A stretch of 18,599 nt of DNA. Origin: Armatimonadota bacterium (GTDB lineage Bacteria; Armatimonadota; UBA10988; DTZQ01). The position numbers and the translations under genes were made by a program. Shown piece after piece: positions 15,340-18,599 of this stretch. Below the pieces are notes generated by a model. It did not search any database. It was not told where the DNA came from and saw only the letters and a list, made by a program, of their open reading frames with translations. Position 1 is the stretch's first letter, and every line of letters begins with the position of its first letter. The stretch spans positions 1 to 18,599 of the forward strand of contig DTZQ01000491.1 of NCBI GenBank assembly GCA_012961305.1. The letters are read 5' to 3'.

Positions 15340-16221
15340 ATGGCGGACAAAATGGTCGGAGGCGCAACGGTAAATCTGACCTCCCTCCGGGTGGTGCGGG
15401 ACTTGGTCTGTCGCTATGGGATTAGGCCTTCTCGGACGCAGGGGCAAAACTTCCTGGTGGACCGAAACGTCCTGGAACGCATTTTGGAGGCGGCGGAACT
15501 GACCGGCCAGGAGGTAGTGTTAGAAATCGGCTGCGGACTGGGAACGCTCACTGCTGCCCTGGCGGAGCGCGCGCGGTGGGTGGTGGGAGTGGAGAAGGAC
15601 CCGCGCTGTGTGGCGGCCCTGCGGGAGACGCTGGTTGCCTGCCCCAACGTGGAAGTGTACGAAGCCGACGCCCTCGCCGCACCGTTGGAGGAATGGCTGT
15701 CATGTCGAACCGGGACTGGTCGGGGTGTAGTAGTGGCCAACCTTCCTTACCACATCAGCAAGCCCCTCCTCCAACGGCTTCTGGCCCTGCGGAAACGACT
15801 TGACCGTCTGGTGCTTATGCTCCAGCGGGAGGTGGCCGAACGATTGATAGCCGTGCCCGGAAGCAAGACCTACGGCGTTTTGAGCATTGCGACGCAGTTG
15901 TACTGCGAAACAGAACTCCTGCGTCGAGTGTCTCCTACCTGTTTTTGGCCGCCGCCGGAAGTGGAATCGGCCCTGGTGCGTTTGCGGGTAAGGGAGGAGC
16001 CGCAAGTGCCGCTGGAGGATGAGGAGTGGTTCTTTACGGTGGTGAGCGCTGCTTTTACCCAACGGCGCAAGACCTTGCGCAACGCACTGCGGGGGCTCGC
16101 CGACCATCACACCCTCCAGGAAGCCTGCCGTCAAGTCGGCCTGGACCCTGCCCGCCGGGGAGAAACGCTAACTCTGGCCGAGTTTGCTGCCCTTAGCGCT
16201 GCTCTGCGGCTGCCAATTTGA
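15340..16221 (+). CDS. ksgA: 16S rRNA (adenine1518-N6/adenine1519-N6)-dimethyltransferase
   Basis: This 293-aa protein is KsgA/RsmA, which uses S-adenosylmethionine to dimethylate the two adjacent adenines in helix 45 of 16S rRNA late in small-subunit assembly. Family signatures are all present: GQNFLVD at 35-41, SAM motif I LEIGCGLGT at 61-69, an acidic residue at the end of strand 2 (VEKD), catalytic motif NLPY at 134-137, FWPPPEVESALV at 202-212 and the C-terminal AFTQRRKTLRNAL at 238-250. Length is normal. The ATG at 15340 is chosen because GAGGGG (15330-15335) precedes it and the promoter predicts a start near 15319. The ATG at 15352 is an alternative. The gene appears monocistronic or leads the right-hand genes. 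Confidence 0.96.
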   Translation: MADKMVGGATVNLTSLRVVRDLVCRYGIRPSRTQGQNFLVDRNVLERILEAAELTGQEVVLEIGCGLGTLTAALAERARWVVGVEKDPRCVAALRETLVACPNVEVYEADALAAPLEEWLSCRTGTGRGVVVANLPYHISKPLLQRLLALRKRLDRLVLMLQREVAERLIAVPGSKTYGVLSIATQLYCETELLRRVSPTCFWPPPEVESALVRLRVREEPQVPLEDEEWFFTVVSAAFTQRRKTLRNALRGLADHHTLQEACRQVGLDPARRGETLTLAEFAALSAALRLPI

Positions 16222-16345
16222 ACGGCGCTGACCTCCAACTTCGCCTGCCATCCTAAAGTTCAGGTCAACTTCATGCCGATAATTTAGACGGTGGGGAAGG
16301 ATTTTCGGTCAAGAGGTGGAATTACTTGCACTCAGGAGGCATATC
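16222..16345 (+). other. Spacer between ksgA and receiver gene with two competing hairpins
   Basis: AACTT occurs at 16237-16241 and at 16267-16271, and AAGTT (16256-16260) lies between. AAGTT plus AGGT can pair with ACCT..AACTT (16231-16241) on the left, or AAGTT can pair with the right AACTT across a 6-base loop. The two are mutually exclusive. GATAAT (16278-16283) resembles a -10 box but has no convincing -35. No T-rich terminator is evident. Confidence 0.35.
16334..16339 (+). promoter_or_regulatory. Shine-Dalgarno site of the receiver gene
   Basis: AGGAGG ends 6 bases before the ATG at 16346. It decides this start over the in-frame GTG at 16316. Confidence 0.85.
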
Positions 16346-16729
16346 ATGGCACGGATACTCGTCTGTGAAGATGACCCTAACGTTCGGGAAGTTATCGTAG
16401 AGGCCCTCACCCAAGCCGGCCATCAAGTACTGGAGGCGGAGCGAGGTGATGTGGCTTTGCAATTGGCGAGCACTTACCTGCCAGCCTTGGTTCTGACCAA
16501 CGATGACCAGCCTGGACTTACGGGGGAAGCCTTGCTGTGGCAGTTGCGCCGGGACCCGCGACTTGCTTGCACTCCGGTTATTTTCGTCACCGGCTTTGCC
16601 GAACGCATCAGCACGGCCGCGCGGCAGGAGGCAATGGCTCTTATCGAAAAGCCTTTTCGTACTTCGCAATTGCTGGCCGTGGTCCAGCGGGTTCTGGGAG
16701 GCGAGGAAATCCAGGAGGAAACGGGCTAA
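16346..16729 (+). CDS. Stand-alone response-regulator receiver domain lacking the phospho-acceptor Asp
   Basis: This 127-aa protein is one CheY-like receiver domain with no output domain. The acidic pocket is present (E8, D9, D10 in CEDDPN), as are the switch Thr (T82 in FVTGF) and the conserved Lys (K102 in IEKPF). At the normal phospho-Asp position the sequence reads LVLTNDDQPG, so alignment to the usual LLLDxxxPG puts N52 at the acceptor site, followed by D53 and D54. It may be a non-phosphorylatable pseudo-receiver, or D53/D54 may substitute. No histidine kinase is encoded in the window. Its stop is followed at once by a strong SD (AAAGGAGGG), linking it to the downstream membrane-protein gene. 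CheY/PilG-like roles are possible but not shown. Confidence 0.88.
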   Translation: MARILVCEDDPNVREVIVEALTQAGHQVLEAERGDVALQLASTYLPALVLTNDDQPGLTGEALLWQLRRDPRLACTPVIFVTGFAERISTAARQEAMALIEKPFRTSQLLAVVQRVLGGEEIQEETG

Positions 16730-16775
16730 AGGAGGGCTATTGAGGTTAAGAATGCCCCAAGGTGGTGTAACATAA
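16728..16775 (+). other. Possible leader ORF with strong SD between receiver and membrane-protein genes
   Basis: AAAGGAGGG (16728-16736) overlaps the receiver stop codon. The nearest start codon is TTG at 16740, opening an 11-codon frame (LRLRMPQGGVT, first codon read as Met if used) that stops at TAA 16773-16775. That stop overlaps the ATG of the next gene (TAATG). A strong SD with no other target and a one-base stop/start overlap suggest translational coupling. The 4-base spacing to TTG is short, so this remains tentative. Confidence 0.35.
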
Positions 16776-18553
16776 TGTTAAAGAGTGGCGGGGACGAGGT
16801 GGGAATGAGGTATGGTATAATTAGCCGGAAGAAAGGTATGTGTCCCCGGCGGGAAATAATGTGGGGTCTGTTGGCGGTAACGCTGTGGGCTGGACCGGGG
16901 GGAACGGTACGGGATGCCCAGCGGGATGCCCAACGGCAGGCCCAGCGGTTGGAACGGCGCGGAAAGTGGGCCCAAGCAGCCCTGTGGCGGGAAACGGCGG
17001 TGCTCACCCTGAAGGAAGTTTCCCTGCCCATGAACGAGGAAATGCGCCGCTACTACGAGGCTTTGGGCAACCGGGAACGTTTGCAGCAAATTGCCAACGA
17101 CCGGGCGGAGATTTTAGCGGCTATTGCCCTCAACAAAACGAAAGCCAAAGAGGACTGGCGGAAGGCAGACCGCACCCGGCAGGAATTGGCTGCCGAACAG
17201 CAGGCCATTGACGAATTCCTGCTCCAGTGGATACCCCATTACCCGGAGATGTTCTTCCGTTGGGGGGCGATGGGTTTCTATCGGGAATACCACGAGAAAA
17301 TCGCGGCTTTGCGGAAGTTGGGCGAGCAGCGGAAGGCACGGGAGGAGGAGGCCAACCTGCGCGAAATGGCAGCCCGGCAGTACGAAAGGGTAGCAGTCAC
17401 TGCCCTGGAGCGGCAGGCGCAGCGGTTGGAACGGGAGGGAGAGAGGGAACGGGCGGCTCGATTTTGGGAGGCCGTCAAGCAGTACCGAGAGGTGGTTCAG
17501 CAATACCGGGCCGAAGCCCAGCGCCTGCGCCGCCAGGCTCAAATCCTGGCCCAATTTGAAACGGTTGCAGAGGCGCGGGAGGGATTGTACGACCCCAACC
17601 CGGAGGTGCGCCGGTGGGCATTGGTTCGTTTGGCCTTCCTGGACGACCGGGTGGGACTGCGACAGGCTCTCGCCCATGAAGACCGGGAACTACGACGGCA
17701 GGCGGTTCGTTACCTCATTACGGCGGCTGATGTGCCCGGATTGTTGCAGGCGGCAGAAAACGATGATCCGGTGGTACGGGAGACTGCCCGGCAAGTGCTG
17801 GGGAGTGAATGGGGGGAAGACCCTTCAGCGTTAGTAGAGGGCTTGTTCGCTGTCCTGGAATCCCCGAACTGTACTTTGCGGGCAGCGGCGGCCAGGGCGT
17901 TGCGACAATTAACGGGGAAGCGGTTTGGTTATTATCCCCAGGCTTCACCAGAACGGCGGGCCGTAGCCATACGTCGGTGGCGAGCATGGTGGAGGACTAC
18001 TCGTCGGCCCGGACTGGTGGGACTATACTTTGCCGATGAGGAATTAACTCAGCCGATACACCGCCGCGTGGACGCGGAAATCAATTTCTGGTGGGAATTC
18101 GCTCCCCTGCCGGAACTGCCAGCAGACCATTTCGCCGTACGCTGGACGGGGTTACTGGAGGCTCCTACGGGGGGATGTTACGTCTTGGCCACCGAGAACG
18201 ATGATGGCGTGCGGCTGTGGCTGGATGGGCGATTAATGGTGGACGATTGGATTAGACACCCCTCTGCTGAGAACCGGGTGGAAGTGGACCTCGCGGCCGG
18301 TTGGCACCTTTTGCGAATAGAATATTTCGATGCCTTGGGGGCGGGAACCATGCGGTTGCTGTGGCAACCGCCCACTGCAGCCGAACTGACCTTGGTTCCA
18401 CCGGAACGGCTGGCTCACCATGAACTGCCGTCCCAACGAGCGGGGTCGGTTGCTGCTGGCCCTGTTCGCACTTCCACTTGGCTGTGGATAGGGGCGGCGA
18501 TTTTAGCCCTGGCTTGGGCGGTGGTGCGGTGGCGGCGAGTACATTTCCGCTGA
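16775..18553 (+). CDS. Membrane-anchored protein with coiled-coil/TPR-like, HEAT-like and PA14 domains
   Basis: As called, 592 aa. A hydrophobic stretch at about 29-40 (MWGLLAVTLWAG) looks like a signal. Residues 45-260 are Arg/Glu/Gln-rich helices with a duplicated RQAQRLER unit (54-61; 213-220). HEAT-like repeats at about 272-380 (NPEVRRWALVRL, DPVVRETARQVL) end in an LTGKRFGYYP...RWRAWW segment. A PA14 domain spans about 412-535 (GLVGLYFADEE, VRWTGLLEAP, NDDGVRLWLDG), a fold associated with carbohydrate or surface binding. A C-terminal membrane helix (569-585) ends in RWRRVHFR, consistent with an exported protein anchored at its C-terminus. The start is uncertain. ATG 16775 has AGGTGG 9 bases upstream; ATG 16838 or 16859 would give a shorter, more typical signal peptide and fit the TGGTATAAT at 16813. 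The exact function is unknown. Confidence 0.82.
   Translation: MLKSGGDEVGMRYGIISRKKGMCPRREIMWGLLAVTLWAGPGGTVRDAQRDAQRQAQRLERRGKWAQAALWRETAVLTLKEVSLPMNEEMRRYYEALGNRERLQQIANDRAEILAAIALNKTKAKEDWRKADRTRQELAAEQQAIDEFLLQWIPHYPEMFFRWGAMGFYREYHEKIAALRKLGEQRKAREEEANLREMAARQYERVAVTALERQAQRLEREGERERAARFWEAVKQYREVVQQYRAEAQRLRRQAQILAQFETVAEAREGLYDPNPEVRRWALVRLAFLDDRVGLRQALAHEDRELRRQAVRYLITAADVPGLLQAAENDDPVVRETARQVLGSEWGEDPSALVEGLFAVLESPNCTLRAAAARALRQLTGKRFGYYPQASPERRAVAIRRWRAWWRTTRRPGLVGLYFADEELTQPIHRRVDAEINFWWEFAPLPELPADHFAVRWTGLLEAPTGGCYVLATENDDGVRLWLDGRLMVDDWIRHPSAENRVEVDLAAGWHLLRIEYFDALGAGTMRLLWQPPTAAELTLVPPERLAHHELPSQRAGSVAAGPVRTSTWLWIGAAILALAWAVVRWRRVHFR
16813..16821 (+). promoter_or_regulatory. Candidate extended -10 promoter within the 5' end of the last gene
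   Basis: TGGTATAAT is a perfect TGnTATAAT extended -10 with no recognisable -35. It lies inside the longest reading frame, 38-46 bases after the ATG at 16775. If active, transcripts from about 16828 would start the protein at 16838 or 16859. The chance rate of such a motif in GC-rich DNA is low but not negligible. Confidence 0.45.
16911..16958 (+). repeat. In-gene 12-base tandem repeat coding for R-x-A-Q units
   Basis: GGGATGCCCAGC, GGGATGCCCAAC and GGCAGGCCCAGC follow in register, with a fourth diverged unit. They encode RDAQ-RDAQ-RQAQ-RLER at the start of the helical region. The third and fourth units recur at 17411-17434 with 23 of 24 bases identical to 16934-16957. Confidence 0.8.
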
Positions 18554-18579
18554 CCAGGTACGGGGTTCACAAGGGAATC

Positions 18580-18599
18580 GTCAATGGGTCAATGGGTCA
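18580..18599 (+). repeat. 8-base tandem repeat truncated by the window edge
   Basis: GTCAATGG occurs twice in tandem and begins a third time (GTCA), about 26 bases after the last stop codon. The array may continue beyond the window, so its copy number is unknown. Confidence 0.75.

Noticed and set aside
16911..16958. Short tandem repeats as a CRISPR-like array
   Set aside because: The units are 12 bases without spacers and encode R-x-A-Q helices within a coding frame.

Overview
This is an 18.6-kb GC-rich bacterial window with nine protein-coding genes. I see no rRNA, tRNA, CRISPR array or transposase. Shine-Dalgarno (SD) sites are strong and several promoters look like sigma70 consensus. Arg/Glu-rich and Lys-poor proteins, large secreted multidomain proteins, an S-layer-homology (SLH) tail on an FAD oxidoreductase, and a HEAT-PA14 membrane protein together suggest a chromosome of an Armatimonadota- or Planctomycetota-like, possibly thermophilic, environmental lineage. 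That placement is an inference from gene style, not from a marker comparison.

Left part (1-9132). A sugar-phosphate isomerase/epimerase-like TIM barrel lies at the left edge and converges on a hairpin-rich spacer. Two divergent paralogues follow, each about 960 aa (3882 to 1000 on minus; 4072-6972 on plus). Each has a signal peptide, a conserved N-terminal beta domain, a WxxW-type repeat region resembling a beta-propeller, and a C-terminal DUF3604/PHP-like metallohydrolase domain. Downstream on plus is a secreted FAD-dependent oxidoreductase ending in two SLH-like modules (7057-9132), possibly co-transcribed with the plus paralogue. I read this block as a set of extracytoplasmic enzymes with unknown substrate.

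Middle part (9187-15214). A compact minus-strand operon starts from a perfect TTGACA-N17-TATAAT promoter. It runs RraA-like protein, double-GNAT acetyltransferase, then a 1468-aa exported glycoside-hydrolase-like protein. Gaps are 7 and 9 bases. In the last protein a carbohydrate-binding-like module appears to be inserted into an amidotransferase-like domain, followed by a clan GH-A-like barrel and a beta-galactosidase trimerisation-like domain.

Right part (15284-18599). A second near-consensus promoter (TTGACA-N17-TACAAT) drives ksgA/rsmA on plus. Next are a stand-alone response-regulator receiver whose phospho-acceptor Asp is replaced by Asn, and a membrane protein with coiled-coil/TPR-like repeats, HEAT-like repeats, a PA14 domain and a C-terminal transmembrane anchor. 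A possible 11-codon leader ORF bridges the last two genes. The window ends in an 8-base tandem repeat cut by the boundary.

No defence system, mobile element or recognisable biosynthetic cluster is visible. The points most worth following are the twin propeller-metallohydrolases, the nested domain layout and altered active-site motif of the hydrolase-like protein, and the Asn-substituted receiver.
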